This document shows, piece after piece, positions 1 to 7,583 of a stretch of DNA of 64,000 bases. The notes under the pieces were generated by a model. That model was not told the origin of the DNA, did not search any database, and worked only from the letters and a program-made list of their open reading frames with translations. Position numbers and translations under genes: made by a program. Source of the DNA: Tannerella sp. (GTDB lineage: Bacteria; Bacteroidota; Bacteroidia; Bacteroidales; Tannerellaceae); the NCBI GenBank assembly GCA_031285565.1, contig JAITVY010000079.1, forward strand, positions 124,001 through 188,000. Reading direction: 5' to 3'. Position 1 is the first letter of the stretch. The number at the start of each line of letters is the position of its first letter.

Positions 1-43
1 TTTGTCCTCTTAGTAGCCGTACAGAGGAATTTTATAAACAAAA

Positions 44-190
44 GAAGTGGGCCACCCATCCGCACATTCGTTAGGCTCGCCAGAGACCATTGCACACGCA
101 GACAAACAACCCACTATACGGTATAGTGATTGCTTGCGCCTTGTGTGCATTATTTTTTGAACTGGCGATTCAACGAATGCAAGGCACTTC
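44..190. repeat. Long imperfect inverted repeat (palindromic element)
   Basis: The two halves fold on a centre at base 120, where CACTATAC (112-119) faces GTATAGTG (121-128). Further out, matched blocks recur in mirror order: TGCACAC (91-97) with GTGTGCA, CGCCAG (78-83) with CTGGCG, CATTCGTT (65-72) with AACGAATG, and AAGTG near 45-49 with CACTT near 185-189. The arms are about 70 bases each with internal loops. Base composition looks richer in G and C than the flanks. A smaller hairpin sits at 5-28 (TCCTCT/AGAGGA). No gene covers the element. It resembles a MITE or a structured RNA relic; it is not an attC site because the GTT/AAC half-sites are in the wrong order. Confidence 0.6.
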
Positions 191-240
191 TCGAATTTTA
201 TTTTTGTCCTATAGAACTATTGCAAATATAGTGAAATTAT

Positions 241-402
241 TTAATCACTTTTGTCTTTATTTTCATCTTCTTTTCCCGGCTCTTTATCACATTCAGGATC
301 AACTTCTATACTTTTCATAATATCAACCCCATCAGTCATTAAAAATGACATAAAATCTTCAAATTCTTCTCCGGTATTTTTTGTTTCTTTTTTCTTATTC
401 AT
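241..402 (-). CDS. Small acidic protein overlapping the transposase stop (53 aa)
   Basis: A 53-residue ORF starts inside the stop codon of the transposase (ATGA overlap at 402-399), which suggests translational coupling. The product is strongly charged: a Lys-rich start (MNKKKETKNTGEEFEDF), a central segment with one Cys, and a Glu/Asp/Lys-rich tail ending KDKSD. It has no signal peptide or membrane segment. I do not recognise a family. The position makes it a likely passenger or accessory protein of the insertion element, but it could also be a chance ORF; the overlap and the coherent charge pattern favour a real gene. Confidence 0.5.
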   Translation of the reverse strand: MNKKKETKNTGEEFEDFMSFLMTDGVDIMKSIEVDPECDKEPGKEDENKDKSD

Positions 403-1316
403 GCCGTTAATACCTTATAGTTCATTTTATAGTCAATATTGCAAAGTAACAAATTAAATCGGTTATGTTCACTCATTTTTCTTGTATTATATCTGAAGAC
501 AAATTCATTTACGTATCGTTGAAGATATTTAGGACTTATATAATGATAGATACCAATATATCCTCTTTTTATCAGGGTCCAGAAACCTTCTATTGCATTT
601 GTGCAGATATTTCCGATTCCATATATTCCTTTGCTATGATCTACATTATAATGTTCGTATAATTTATTGACGATATTATAACCATGCCATTCATCAGTAT
701 AAAGAATAGCATTTCGATCAACATGTTCCAGTATTTTAGGAGTTAATTCATTTTGAGATGTATCTTTTACGACTCTGGCTATCACATTACCTTTTCTTTG
801 TAACATGCCTAATACCGGGGTTTTATCTTTAAATGATCTTCCTTGTGATTGCTTTACTTTTTTGTCTTTATGTCGGTTTTTATTCTTACCACCAACAAAT
901 GTTTCATCAGCTTCTACTTCTTCTTTTAATACTCCTTTATTCATACAGATTAAATAGACCCGGATACGTTGTAACATAAACCAAGCTGTTTTTTGAGTAA
1001 CTTTTATATCTCTCGCCAGTTGAGTAGAAGGTATGCCTTTTTTGTTTGATATTAATAACCATATTGCCATAAACCACTTTCTCAAAGAGATTTTAGTGTT
1101 CTCAAATATTGTTTTTGTTTTCACGTTAAAAATCTTCCCGGTATTCTTACATATGTATCTATTTTTGCTGAACACATAAACTTTTGATTTCGGATCAAAT
1201 GGTGATACAACCCCATTTTTCCAACGTAAATTTTCCAAATATTTGATACAAATTTCCTCTGTATTAAACGTTTCCATAAGTTCTAATAATGAATTGAATT
1301 TTATTATATCTATCAT
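399..1316 (-). CDS. IS1595-family (ISXO2-like) DDE transposase
   Basis: The protein is 305 residues, the usual size for IS1595-family transposases. The catalytic triad is visible: Asp137 in VEADETFVGG, Asp208 in YTDEWHGY and Glu243 in NAIEGFWTLIKRG. The preceding segment (about 76-125, SLRKWFMAIWLL...TAWFMLQRIR) matches the helical region that follows the zinc ribbon in this family. The N-terminal zinc ribbon is degenerate: the first CxxC is replaced (VVSPFDPKSKVYVFS) and the second keeps only Cys57 (YICKNTGKIF). The core looks intact and the start ATG at 1316 is followed by the expected N terminus. A TATATTTA box on the minus strand near 1346-1353 could drive it. Confidence 0.9.
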   Translation of the reverse strand: MIDIIKFNSLLELMETFNTEEICIKYLENLRWKNGVVSPFDPKSKVYVFSKNRYICKNTGKIFNVKTKTIFENTKISLRKWFMAIWLLISNKKGIPSTQLARDIKVTQKTAWFMLQRIRVYLICMNKGVLKEEVEADETFVGGKNKNRHKDKKVKQSQGRSFKDKTPVLGMLQRKGNVIARVVKDTSQNELTPKILEHVDRNAILYTDEWHGYNIVNKLYEHYNVDHSKGIYGIGNICTNAIEGFWTLIKRGYIGIYHYISPKYLQRYVNEFVFRYNTRKMSEHNRFNLLLCNIDYKMNYKVLTA

Positions 1317-1449
1317 ATCTCAACCCTTTCTTTTCTTTGATTATCATAAATATAGTTAAAATATGAGTAAAATGAAAGTTTACTGTCCTGAAAATTATAT
1401 ATTTGACATATTAAATGTGTTTATTAATAACATTAAAATCGAACTACCT

Positions 1450-1701
1450 ATGAAAAATTCAAAATGTCCTAAATGTGAAAATCCTAATTTTGAAATAAGA
1501 GAAATAAAAATATTGCATTCAGGAGAAAATCACCCAATATACTTTATTTAATGCACTGAATGTGAGGCGGTTATTGGGACTATTCCTCGCTATGCTCCTT
1601 ATGCGGAAGTACATCTTCCGAATCTACAAATACAATCGGAATTGCAGGAGATCCTGTGTCAATTAAAGGAATTGGTGGTTTGCCTGAATCAATCAAAGGA
1701 A
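1450..1701 (+). pseudogene. Zinc-ribbon protein interrupted by an in-frame TAA
   Basis: From the ATG at 1450 the frame reads MKNSKCPKCENPNFEIRE... up to PIYFI, then a TAA at 1549-1551, and goes on without a frame change as CTECEAVIGTIPRY and a helical tail to a TAG at 1699-1701. The CPKC and CTEC knuckles on either side of the stop together make one complete zinc ribbon, and small Bacteroidetes proteins of this kind carry Gln (CAA) just before the second knuckle. A single C-to-T change at 1549 explains the stop. The tail overlaps the 3' half of the opposing repeat-protein gene. The break may be real or a base-call error. Confidence 0.55.
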
Positions 1702-1834
1702 TAGGTGGCTTACCACTGTCAACTAATGGGATTCCGGGTTTACCTGTATCAATAATATAAATTGGCTCTACTTCTGAAGAATTACTATTAGGAGTAATAT
1801 TTTGTTTACTTCTTGTATTTATTTTATTGTCCAT
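1580..1834 (-). CDS. Small protein of four 10-residue Pro-rich repeats
   Basis: The 84-residue product has a polar N-terminal third (to about residue 28), then four tandem decapeptides of the form D-S/T-G-K-P-P-I-P-L-I at residues 29-38, 39-48, 49-58 and 59-68, and an acidic, His-containing end (residues 69-84). Repeats 2 and 3 are identical in protein but differ in six of ten codons, every change being synonymous (including AGT versus TCA for Ser). That pattern argues that this strand is translated and under selection, and is hard to explain if it were a shadow of the zinc-ribbon gene opposite. There is no signal peptide or membrane segment. It is divergent from the ferric-reductase-like gene. 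I do not recognise the family. Confidence 0.65.
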   Translation of the reverse strand: MDNKINTRSKQNITPNSNSSEVEPIYIIDTGKPGIPLVDSGKPPIPLIDSGKPPIPLIDTGSPAIPIVFVDSEDVLPHKEHSEE

Positions 1835-1878
1835 AATTTTGTTGTTGTTTAAAGTGGTATATAGTTACCCTTACTATA

Positions 1879-3081
1879 TTGTGTATTTTATTATCCAAAT
1901 CGATAAAAAAATATTCAAAGGTATATTATAGCATATTGGCGATACCGTTTGTGTTGGTTGCGCTACCTTTCATCGCCCGGATATTTGGGATTGAAATGGC
2001 CGGATTTGTCAGGATTCCATTTCTTGGAGAAATTATAAGAGATTATATACATATGGGTACATTCGGGCATCCTTTACTGATTATTATTATGTATATGGGA
2101 GCGCTCGATCCTAAAATGCCGGCAGTAAACAGGCTCATGTCCATACGAAAAGAACTGTCGATCATTTGTGGTTTCCCGGTTCTTACGCATTCGCTGATTC
2201 GTGTTGTTAACAATTTTCCTAATGCGCTCAAATTTTTCACCAATAATGAAGAATATCTCGCCAACACAAAAGTTGTAAGCGAACTAGGTGCAGGAATAAG
2301 TAGTTTTAGTTATGTTTTTGGTATTCTGATGGTGATTCTCTTCATACCTCTTTGGGTTACTTCATTCGGTGCTGTACGCAGACGGATGGGACAAAAGAAA
2401 TGGAAAAAGCTGCAAAGATGGTCATATGTCTTGTATGCAACTTTATTTATTCATGCTATGTGTATACAGATAGGCGGTATGTTGAATCCAAGAGGTGGTG
2501 GACATACATCAAAGCCAGCCACGGAAACTACAGCTGCTGTAGGACAAGGGCATGGAGATGCAGCAAAACCAATGGAGGTCGGTGAGCGGAGAGATGCAGA
2601 AGTCAGTCAGGAAAGAGGCGACAAACGCGATAGTGAAGTTGCAGGATCAACCGGAGATGGATGTGGTGAACAGGGTGAAACATCCGGTTCAGGTGAGCGA
2701 CGAGGCAGACGTGGTGGTGAGAATGCAGAGACAGATAAACGCGAAGGACTGGATGACGCCGGAAAAGCGGGACCGGAACGAAACAGGCTGAGTAGCGAGG
2801 GTGAGTCTGCAAGACCGGAGAGAGGAGAACAGAAAGGGCAAAACGAAGTTGCAGGTTCGGAAAGAGGAGATCAAAGTCAGCAAACTGCAAGACCGGCAGG
2901 TGGCGGACGTGCACCAAGCAAAGGTTTTGCGGATATTGAAGTCAGTGCTCAGACAAAACGATATATTCATCTTATATCTCTTATCCTGATCTATGGTTCA
3001 TATTTATTCCTAAGATTAAGAAAAGCAAAGAAAGACGCACAGAAGAAAGCTGCATTGGGCGGCAATTCTAATCGTATTTGA
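1879..3081 (+). CDS. Ferric-reductase-like membrane protein with large charged insert
   Basis: Five hydrophobic segments lie at about residues 16-36, 60-76, 92-110, 140-162 and 181-202, with a sixth at about 361-380. Histidines inside or next to them (His58, His64, His104, His192) and the pattern resemble the heme-binding ferric reductase-like/MsrQ-type transmembrane domain, so a role in transmembrane electron transfer is inferred. No NAD or FAD domain is attached. Between segments 5 and 6, residues about 203-358 form a hydrophilic low-complexity stretch very rich in Gly, Glu, Arg, Ser and Ala, which the family does not normally have. The start is uncertain: the only upstream candidate in frame is TTG at 1879, and the first ATG is deep in segment 1. 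Confidence 0.65.
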   Translation: MCILLSKSIKKYSKVYYSILAIPFVLVALPFIARIFGIEMAGFVRIPFLGEIIRDYIHMGTFGHPLLIIIMYMGALDPKMPAVNRLMSIRKELSIICGFPVLTHSLIRVVNNFPNALKFFTNNEEYLANTKVVSELGAGISSFSYVFGILMVILFIPLWVTSFGAVRRRMGQKKWKKLQRWSYVLYATLFIHAMCIQIGGMLNPRGGGHTSKPATETTAAVGQGHGDAAKPMEVGERRDAEVSQERGDKRDSEVAGSTGDGCGEQGETSGSGERRGRRGGENAETDKREGLDDAGKAGPERNRLSSEGESARPERGEQKGQNEVAGSERGDQSQQTARPAGGGRAPSKGFADIEVSAQTKRYIHLISLILIYGSYLFLRLRKAKKDAQKKAALGGNSNRI

Positions 3082-3099
3082 AAATGTATTTTTCTCTGA

Positions 3100-3138
3100 A
3101 AATTACCCCGTTTTGATAAGTTTAAAACGGGGTAATTT
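3100..3138 (+). terminator. Strong hairpin after the membrane protein gene
   Basis: A perfect 15-bp stem (3100-3114 with 3124-3138) with a 9-base loop follows the stop at 3081 by 18 bases. It begins AAATTACCCC and ends GGGGTAATTT. The A and T flanks of the stem would let it act in either direction. It lies just ahead of the esterase start at 3164. Confidence 0.7.
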
Positions 3139-3163
3139 AGAATATTATCAATTAGTTTGTAAG

Positions 3164-4010
3164 ATGAAAGCATATTATTTAATTGCCCTATTGTTTATAT
3201 TAAAACCCGGTTACTCTTTTTCCCAGGAGGATATTTGTATCGGCAAAAAATACAAGATGTTTTCCGGGTATCTTCAGGAAGAAAGAGAATATCAGGTATT
3301 TCTTCCTGCTTCGTACCAAAAAAACGGAGATTCCCAGAAGAAGTATCCTGTTATTTATCTGACGGATAGTGAATCTTTTTTTCATAGTCTAACAGCCATA
3401 CATACAACTTTTTCCCGTGGCCGGATGGCGCTGATGCCTGAATGGTATAATCGTTGGTATAATAAGTACAGACAGAACACGCGATCTGACCCCGACAAAG
3501 TCGGCATATCGCCGTGATGGAACAAGGCATGATGAAGATAATGAAGAAGGAGGCGGAAGCGATATCTTTTTTAATTTTATGATTAAAGAACTTCGTAGTA
3601 TTATTGATATAAACTACCGGACTAATGGAGAAAATATACTATTTGGCCATTCTTTCGGAGGTTTATTTGCGTTAAATACATTTCTGCATTATACTGAAGC
3701 ATTTGATGTATATATTGCGATTGATCCGAGTTTGTGGTGGGACAATGCAAAACTGGCGAAGGACGCGGCGAGCCTGATACAGACCGGACAATTCCAAGAT
3801 AAAACATTGTATATCGGAGTGGCTGGTATGATGCGGCCGGATCGCCAATATATACATATGGATGTGATGAAGCAGTTTCTGGAAAATACACTACCGAATG
3901 GCCGGAAGCTAACTTATTATTCGAAAATATTCCCTGATGAGAATCATGGAAGTATTCCGGTTCCAGGGATGATAGATGCATTCCGGAAAATATATGGAAA
4001 GAATAAGTGA
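3164..4010 (+). pseudogene. Secreted alpha/beta-hydrolase esterase, frameshifted
   Basis: The ATG at 3164 opens a signal peptide (MKAYYLIALLFILKPGYSFSQ). The first frame runs to ...MALMPEW and then goes out of frame. Dropping the T at 3446 restores EWIIVGIISTDRTRDLTPT, which leads without a stop into the second half, ending at 4010. The rebuilt protein of about 280 residues is a putative esterase of the Fes/IroE type: nucleophile elbow GHSFGG, a following IDPSLWWDN and a late DENHGS that would supply the His. Members hydrolyse siderophore or acyl esters in the periplasm. The single extra base could be genuine inactivation or a sequencing error. Confidence 0.75.
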
Positions 4011-4060
4011 ACTATTCTTTCCGGAAACAGGTTATATATTCATATTTTAAAATATATATT

Positions 4061-4588
4061 ATGAAGATATTAGCCTTATCCATAAGCCTGCTATTTTGTA
4101 CATTTGTTTGTAATGCGCAATTTGTCCTTACACCCGACGGACTTGTTTCGGCTAATGATGCGAGTAAATACTACGTTGTCTACGAATTTAAAGGCCTTAT
4201 GCAGAATTACCTGTATAGCCGTATCCTGCCATTTGCAAAGGAACATTTTATCCATCCGGAAGATTATATCACAGAAAGAGAACCGGAGCAAGTGATCGTA
4301 GGAGGAATAGGTATCAATAAAATCGGTACGGGTGCAATAAAAGGCGATATCGTATTTACACTTTCCATTCGGATGGAAGATGGCAAACTTGGTTATGAAG
4401 TAGAAGAACTGAGTTTTTCCAATGCCGTACTTGTGGAGTCCGAAGATAGTAGGAAGGATTATATCTTTGATAAAGAGGGTAGGGTTCACAACAAGGACCT
4501 GAAAGACCAGGTAGAGGGGTATTTCAACTTTATCGTTAACGAGACTAATTCTTATATAAAAAATACTGCAAATGTAGATTGGCTGTAA
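4061..4588 (+). CDS. Secreted DUF4468-like protein
   Basis: The ATG at 4061 begins a clear signal peptide (MKILALSISLLFCTFVCNAQ), so the product is exported; an upstream in-frame start at 4007 overlaps the esterase end and would bury the signal. The mature part of about 155 residues has a short strand (YYVVYEFKG), a helix with LYSRILPFAKEHF, a GIGINKIG turn and strands FTLSIRMEDGKLGYEVEELSF. This order matches the TBP-like DUF4468 domain of Bacteroidetes, whose function is unknown. It follows the esterase with a 50-base gap and may share its transcript. Confidence 0.6.
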   Translation: MKILALSISLLFCTFVCNAQFVLTPDGLVSANDASKYYVVYEFKGLMQNYLYSRILPFAKEHFIHPEDYITEREPEQVIVGGIGINKIGTGAIKGDIVFTLSIRMEDGKLGYEVEELSFSNAVLVESEDSRKDYIFDKEGRVHNKDLKDQVEGYFNFIVNETNSYIKNTANVDWL

Positions 4589-4680
4589 ATACTCTCACTT
4601 CTTTGGCCTGGCATATAGGTAAATTACAGTGAATAATATAATAGGCATAGTCCTCCAAATCTTAGCCTACATCTCAAGGC

Positions 4681-5979
4681 CTAATGTTTTATTCTTTTTA
4701 AAACAATAGACAGAATCACTATTAAAGCAAGGAAAAAAGGATAGTAAAGATAAGGGATAATCTCAACCGGATTAATAGCAGCCAGTCCTGCTGCTATTAA
4801 TAATTGAGCTCCATAAGGCAACATACTTTGTATAGAGCAGGATACCGTATCTATCAAACTCGCAACTCGCTTCGGGTTAAGTTTGAATTTATCACCGATT
4901 TGCTTAGCTATAGGACCGGTGATTATAAGTGCAATCGTATTATTTGCCGTGCAGATATCGGTAAATGCCACAAGGCCTGCAATAGCTCCTTCCGCCTGTT
5001 TTTGGGAATGAATATTATTGGTAAGCTTCATGATTAACCAACTAACTCCACCATTGAAACGTATAACCTCGAACATACCTCCGGCCATCAACGATACAAT
5101 TATAAGTTCACCCATATCGGTTACAATACCACTACTTATAGCAGAGCACCACTCCCATACGGAGAAGCTGCTGGTTGCTAATCCGATTATACCTGATAAC
5201 ACAATGCCGATACTCAGGACGGTTATCACATTCATTCCGCATAATGCAGTAATCAAAACAGCCAGATAAGGGATAACCTTTACCCATTCAATACTTACTA
5301 TCTCTTCACGGCTTTGCGGATTTATAAAACCCTGAATAATATAAATTGTCAGAACAATAATGGCAACCGGCATTACAAGTTTAAAGTTTGCTCTGAATTT
5401 ATCCTTCATTTCAACTTCCTGGGTCCGTGTAGCGACGATCGTTGTATCTGAAATAAATGAAAGATTATCGCCGAACATAGACCCGCCAACGATGACGCCT
5501 ACCAACATAGGCAGTTCGAGACCAGTCTTTGCAGATATATCTACTGCTATAGGAGTAAGCGCAGCGATTGTACCACAGGATGTCCCCATTGAAATGGAAA
5601 CAAAACATGCAGCAATGAATATACTTGCCACGACTATTTTTTCGGGAAGTAGGTAAAGAATCATGTCTACCGTAGCATCAACAGCCCCCATCGCACGTGC
5701 CGTACCTGAGAAAGCGCCGGCAAGTATGAATATTAAAACCATAAGCATGATCGTATTGTTGGCAGAACCACGGCAGAATATTTCTATGCGTTGCATCATG
5801 TTTCTTCCCTTGGATGACATGATGGCTACTGCTGAAGCCGCAAGGAAAGCCACAGAAATAGGCATGTTTCTTAAATCTCCGGTAAAAATATAAGTCAGAA
5901 TATAAAGCAAAAAGAATACACCCAAAGGGAGTAATGCTTTACCTGATGGGCGTGGACCTATATCATTATTATAATTCAT
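4681..5979 (-). CDS. NhaC-type Na+/H+ antiporter family membrane protein
   Basis: The 432-residue protein is almost entirely hydrophobic, with roughly eleven membrane segments. The conserved core is visible: FVSISMGTSCGTIAALTPIA (about 126-145), then GVIVGGSMFGDNLSFISDTT (about 161-180), and in the second half AFTDICTANNTIALIITGPIA and ASLIDTVSCSIQSMLPYGAQ, the internal repeat typical of NhaC/YuiF transporters. It should exchange cytoplasmic protons or an amino-acid-like solute with sodium in the inner membrane; the substrate cannot be told from sequence. The start ATG at 5979 follows a minus-strand TATCTTTG box at 6033-6026. It is divergent from the AraC regulator, which may control it. Confidence 0.85.
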   Translation of the reverse strand: MNYNNDIGPRPSGKALLPLGVFFLLYILTYIFTGDLRNMPISVAFLAASAVAIMSSKGRNMMQRIEIFCRGSANNTIMLMVLIFILAGAFSGTARAMGAVDATVDMILYLLPEKIVVASIFIAACFVSISMGTSCGTIAALTPIAVDISAKTGLELPMLVGVIVGGSMFGDNLSFISDTTIVATRTQEVEMKDKFRANFKLVMPVAIIVLTIYIIQGFINPQSREEIVSIEWVKVIPYLAVLITALCGMNVITVLSIGIVLSGIIGLATSSFSVWEWCSAISSGIVTDMGELIIVSLMAGGMFEVIRFNGGVSWLIMKLTNNIHSQKQAEGAIAGLVAFTDICTANNTIALIITGPIAKQIGDKFKLNPKRVASLIDTVSCSIQSMLPYGAQLLIAAGLAAINPVEIIPYLYYPFFLALIVILSIVLKRIKH

Positions 5980-6025
5980 GCTATACTTACTGTTTTAAAT
6001 CTTGCTTATATTTGTTTTAAGGGTG

Positions 6026-6033
6026 CAAAGATA
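6026..6033 (-). promoter_or_regulatory. -7 box (TATCTTTG) for the antiporter gene
   Basis: The minus strand reads TATCTTTG, matching the Bacteroidetes TAnnTTTG element, about 47 bases before the antiporter ATG. A -33 TTG at the right distance is not clear. Confidence 0.5.
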
Positions 6034-6057
6034 ATTCATAAAGTTGGGAAGAACCAC

Positions 6058-6065
6058 TATATTTG
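6058..6065 (+). promoter_or_regulatory. -7 box (TATATTTG) for the AraC-type gene
   Basis: TATATTTG fits TAnnTTTG and would place transcription start near 6072. That is downstream of the first possible in-frame ATG (6044) and just upstream of the ATG at 6083, so it decides the start. The divergent antiporter box lies only about 25 bases away, so one bound regulator could affect both. Confidence 0.55.
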
Positions 6066-6082
6066 TACTAAACACGATTTAC

Positions 6083-6889
6083 ATGAATTTGAAAAAGCGG
6101 ACTAAACATCAGGATAGCAGCAATATCGTTTTCTACTCTATTTATTGTGAAGAGTTGGATTTGAAATTTGAATGTGTTGTTGGGAATAATGTACTCCATA
6201 AATTTCCTTTACATATTCATGATTCATTATGTATTGGTTTGATTACAAAAGGACAACGAGACCTTATTTTATCAGAACATTCCAAAATTATAAACCCAAA
6301 TGAAATATTTGTTATAAATCGACTTCAACCTCATGCAATTAACCAGGTAGCTCCGCATAGTTATATTGTGATTACGATCAAAGGAGAAAAATTGGGTGGT
6401 CTGGTCTTTGAAAATGTAATAAAGTCAGGTATATCTGTAGATTTATTTATTCAATTATTCAATGTAATAGTAGAGAACAAGACTAATAAACTTCCCGGGA
6501 AATGGAACAGTTTATATGCATATCTGGTGGATACAGCCCAGGTATTACCGGAAGATGTATCCTTTTATGGAAAATATATCAGGAATTCAATTGAATATAT
6601 CCATACAAATTATCGATTGCAAATATCAGTAGGTGATATGGCAAAGCAAGATTGTATGAGCACTTTCCATTTTTGCCGGTTATTTAAACAATTGACAGGT
6701 ATATCACCCCATAACTATCTTAAACAATGTCGGTTGAGCTATTCCTACAGGTGTCTCCGGGAAAATCTCCCGGTTTTTGACACCGCTATTAAAACGGGAT
6801 TTTATGACAGTAGTCATTTCATAAGAACATTTCAGACATATATGGCTGTATCTCCCAAAGAGTATCAGGATACAATAACAAAACAATAG
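6083..6889 (+). CDS. AraC-family transcriptional regulator
   Basis: From the ATG at 6083 the protein is 268 residues. The N-terminal half looks like a cupin sensing domain (FPLHIHDSLCIGLITKGQRDL, then IFVINRLQPHAIN). The C-terminal hundred residues form the AraC DNA-binding domain: YIHTNYRLQISVGDMAK, FCRLFKQLTGISPHNYLKQCR for the first helix-turn-helix, and FYDSSHFIRTFQTYMAVSPK for the second. It is divergent from the antiporter and 123 bases upstream of a secreted cupin, so either is a plausible target. The sensed ligand is unknown. Confidence 0.85.
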   Translation: MNLKKRTKHQDSSNIVFYSIYCEELDLKFECVVGNNVLHKFPLHIHDSLCIGLITKGQRDLILSEHSKIINPNEIFVINRLQPHAINQVAPHSYIVITIKGEKLGGLVFENVIKSGISVDLFIQLFNVIVENKTNKLPGKWNSLYAYLVDTAQVLPEDVSFYGKYIRNSIEYIHTNYRLQISVGDMAKQDCMSTFHFCRLFKQLTGISPHNYLKQCRLSYSYRCLRENLPVFDTAIKTGFYDSSHFIRTFQTYMAVSPKEYQDTITKQ

Positions 6890-7012
6890 CAAGAATTTAC
6901 AATCGACAGAAGAAGAAGCTCTATACTTTTGCATACAGAATTAGTAATTGAAAAAAACAAAGACGTATGAAACGAAGTTCCATGCAACCTTCATGTAAAA
7001 ATAAATAATCGT

Positions 7013-7483
7013 ATGAAAAAGTTAACATTCCTCTTATTATCTATTCTTATATCATCTTATAGTTTAGTTAAGTCACAAAGTATAGAGTCTGTAAATGATG
7101 AAACAACATTTCTGGAAAAAGTATTGTCAGAAAAGGTTTATTTTATTGATAGACAGGTTGACATCGACACATTAATATGGAATCCTCATCCGGCATTTAA
7201 AGGTGTTTTTCTGAAACATTTGGTTACAGGAAAAGATACGGATAATGCATTGAGTTGCCATATTGTAAAAATAGAATCAAACTGCATCTTAGATACTCAT
7301 TTACACGATGGCAAAATAGAAATTCATGAGGTTATCAGTGGTAGTGGTATGATATCTCTTGACAATAAAGAAATCTCTTACTCTACAGGGCGTATTTGCA
7401 TTATACCTGCAAATACTCTACATAAAGTAGTGGCAGGTAAAGATGGTTTATACCTGTTTGCAAAGTTTACTCCTGCATTGTAA
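7013..7483 (+). CDS. Secreted cupin-domain protein
   Basis: The 156-residue product starts with a signal peptide (MKKLTFLLLSILISSYSLVKSQ). A single cupin domain follows: motif 1 is LDTHLHDGKIEIHEVISGSG (His and Glu metal ligands, about 97-116) and motif 2 is GRICIIPANTLHKV (about 127-140). Cupins of this size bind a metal and a small molecule or sugar; the exact activity cannot be assigned. It lies behind the AraC-type gene in the same direction and ends in its own terminator. Confidence 0.8.
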   Translation: MKKLTFLLLSILISSYSLVKSQSIESVNDETTFLEKVLSEKVYFIDRQVDIDTLIWNPHPAFKGVFLKHLVTGKDTDNALSCHIVKIESNCILDTHLHDGKIEIHEVISGSGMISLDNKEISYSTGRICIIPANTLHKVVAGKDGLYLFAKFTPAL

Positions 7484-7512
7484 TCATTTGAAAAGACAAT
7501 TTATTCTTGATA

Positions 7513-7550
7513 GGAGAGGTCATATTCTAAAATGGCCTCTCCTTTTTTTT
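7513..7550 (+). terminator. Rho-independent terminator after the cupin gene
   Basis: GGAGAGGTCAT (7513-7523) pairs with ATGGCCTCTCC (7532-7542) with one G-U pair, followed by eight T residues. It is 30 bases beyond the cupin stop. Confidence 0.9.
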
Positions 7551-7583
7551 AACAAGACCGGAATTCAGCCTTTGGACTATCGT

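Larger units (their letters stand above)
241..1316 (-). mobile_element. IS1595-type insertion element (core; ends not resolved)
   Basis: This interval is the transposase gene plus its overlapping small ORF. I looked for terminal inverted repeats and an 8-bp target duplication between about 190-240 and 1317-1370 and found nothing convincing. The only shared text, AAATATAGTGAAATTAT-like at 225-241 and 1347-1363, is a direct rather than inverted repeat and reads like a promoter box. The true ends may therefore lie slightly outside these bounds or have decayed. Confidence 0.5.

Noticed and set aside
70..76. GTTAGGC at 70-76 resembling an integron attC R' site
   Set aside because: The matching RYYYAAC half-site is not found in the right order inside the window and the GTT half comes before the AAC half in the hairpin. 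The structure is a palindrome, not an attC.
1363..1449. Upstream extension of the zinc-ribbon gene from an earlier ATG
   Set aside because: The added 29 residues are hydrophobic and AT-driven with no family match; the ATG at 1450 directly precedes the CPKC knuckle.
1580..1834. The 10-residue repeat protein as a RiPP precursor with repeated cores
   Set aside because: The layout (leader, repeated units) looks similar, but no ATP-grasp, radical-SAM, lanthionine or transport gene is nearby, so the idea has no support in the window.
2603..2970. Long ORFs on the other strand and in the third frame inside the membrane-protein insert
   Set aside because: They come from purine-rich low-complexity coding of the insert; there is no start signal or family match.
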